From the NCBI RefSeq assembly GCF_900109545.1, contig NZ_FOAP01000001.1, positions 1 through 64,000 of the forward strand: a DNA stretch of 64,000 nucleotides, given 5' to 3'. Each line of letters starts with the position of its first letter. Within the stretch, counting starts at the first letter, position 1. Below the pieces are notes generated by a model. The model had not been told where the DNA came from. It was given only the letters and a program-made list of their open reading frames with translations, and did no database searches. The stretch comes from Stigmatella aurantiaca. Its GTDB lineage: Bacteria > Myxococcota > Myxococcia > Myxococcales > Myxococcaceae. The position numbers were made by a program, and so were the translations under genes. Below, piece after piece: positions 63,318 to 64,000 of the stretch.

Positions 63318-64000
63318 TCACCGGGGGGCGGGCGCCGTGCCCAGGCGCTTGCGCAGGTAGAGGAAGCACGCGCGCAGGCCTTCCTTGAGGCTGCCGAGTG
63401 TCTGGACGTCCCGCAGGTCCACGCCAATCTGCACCAGCGTCTGGGCAATCATCGGGCTGATGCCCGTCACCACACAGTGGGCACCGAGCAGCCGCGCGGC
63501 CTTCACCATCTTGATGAAGTGGTTGGCCGTCATGGTGTCCACCACCTCCACGCCGGTGATGTCGATGATGACGCAGCGGGCCTTGTCCTGGACGATGCGG
63601 TGCAGCAGCCGCTCGGTCATCTCCACCGAGCGCTGCGTGTCCACCACGCCGACGATGGGCAGCGTGAGGATGTCCTCCCACAGCTCGATGATGGGGGTGG
63701 ACAAGTCTTGGATGGCCATGCGCTGCTGCTCGATGGTGGTGAGCTTCTCCTCCAGCTCCCGGTTGCTGGCGGCCAGGCGCGCCAGGGTCTCGTCGTTCTC
63801 CTGGCGCGTGCTGGCCAGCTCGCGCGCGAAGATGTTGAGCGTCTCCTCCAGGACGGCGAACTCATCCTGCGTGTCGATGGGCAGCGTGGTGAACTGGGGC
63901 TCGAGGCGCCCCACGGCAATCATCGACAGCACGTCGATGATGCGGCCGATGCGCTCGGGGCTGATGGTGAGGGGCTTGTCCAGGGGGAGCAGCGGAGGGT
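63318..64000 (-). CDS. STAS-domain regulator with N-terminal coiled coil (5' end outside window)
   Basis: At least 226 residues; the frame stays open to base 64000, so the N-terminus is missing. A coiled coil (LEETLNIFARELASTRQEND, ETLARLAASNRELEEKLTTI) leads into a STAS domain: PIIELWEDILTLPIVGVVDT, VQDKARCVIIDITGVEVVDT, TANHFIKMVKAARLLGAHCV and VTGISPMIAQTLVQIGVDLR. DITGVEVVDT carries the position where RsbR/RsbS-type proteins have their phosphorylated Ser/Thr (the T here). Resembles RsbR-type stressosome or similar sensor proteins. The missing part could hold a sensor domain. Confidence 0.85.
   Translation of the reverse strand, partial: PPLLPLDKPLTISPERIGRIIDVLSMIAVGRLEPQFTTLPIDTQDEFAVLEETLNIFARELASTRQENDETLARLAASNRELEEKLTTIEQQRMAIQDLSTPIIELWEDILTLPIVGVVDTQRSVEMTERLLHRIVQDKARCVIIDITGVEVVDTMTANHFIKMVKAARLLGAHCVVTGISPMIAQTLVQIGVDLRDVQTLGSLKEGLRACFLYLRKRLGTAPAPR

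Overview
The window looks like a chromosomal segment of a myxobacterium, probably in the Archangium/Cystobacter/Stigmatella/Hyalangium group. The evidence is lineage-typical genes: a CsgA (C-factor) homologue, a lipoprotein with a MYXO-CTERM-like tail, a SitA/SitI-type toxin and immunity pair, an AgmX/PglI C-terminal-domain protein, PEGA and Ser/Thr kinase genes, and high-GC coding throughout. This assignment is inference from protein families; no 16S or other marker RNA lies in the window.

Positions 1 to about 27,800 are an accessory region. It opens with the C-terminus of a tyrosine recombinase that reads into a fragment resembling the 3' end of a tmRNA or tRNA (212-278). Related fragments recur in the same orientation at 20,800, 24,846 and 27,729, which suggests serial insertion at one RNA-gene target. 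Between them lie an ELWxxDGT-repeat lipoprotein, IS91-type transposase debris, a MarR/protoglobin/thioredoxin-fold operon with a palindromic operator, and a three-gene NRPS operon (5,441-18,797). The NRPS is C-A-T-E-C-A-T-C-A-T-TE and is followed, with ATGA overlaps, by an acyl-AMP ligase carrying an unexplained C-terminal extension and by a cupin-like protein. Its extreme GC-ending codon use resembles actinobacterial DNA. After it come a Cys-rich lipoprotein, two polymorphic toxin/immunity pairs (HNH nuclease with DUF4265; SitA-like lipoprotein with a CxxC immunity protein), a lower-GC alpha/beta hydrolase, and a MarR/oxidoreductase/broken-SDR cassette.

Positions 27,800 to 64,000 are ordinary, densely packed core-like chromosome. 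Translation and RNA modification: miaE, gluQRS, rlmN, aat. Cofactors and central metabolism: hemG, pdxH, glgA, a GCS2 glutamate-cysteine ligase. Signalling: a PAS histidine kinase, an ECF sigma/anti-sigma pair, a Ser/Thr kinase, two STAS-type proteins. Secreted or envelope proteins: an AA10 LPMO, a CBM plus chitosanase-like lipoprotein, a seven-repeat cadherin-like lipoprotein, two LEA2-type lipoproteins, a CNNM/CorC membrane protein and a GT87 glycosyltransferase.

The most interesting system is the transferred-looking NRPS operon, predicted by my reading of the pockets to make an N-acyl D-Val-like/unknown/Gly tripeptide. Second is the surrounding island, in which kin-discrimination-type toxin cassettes lie next to repeated att-like RNA-gene fragments.
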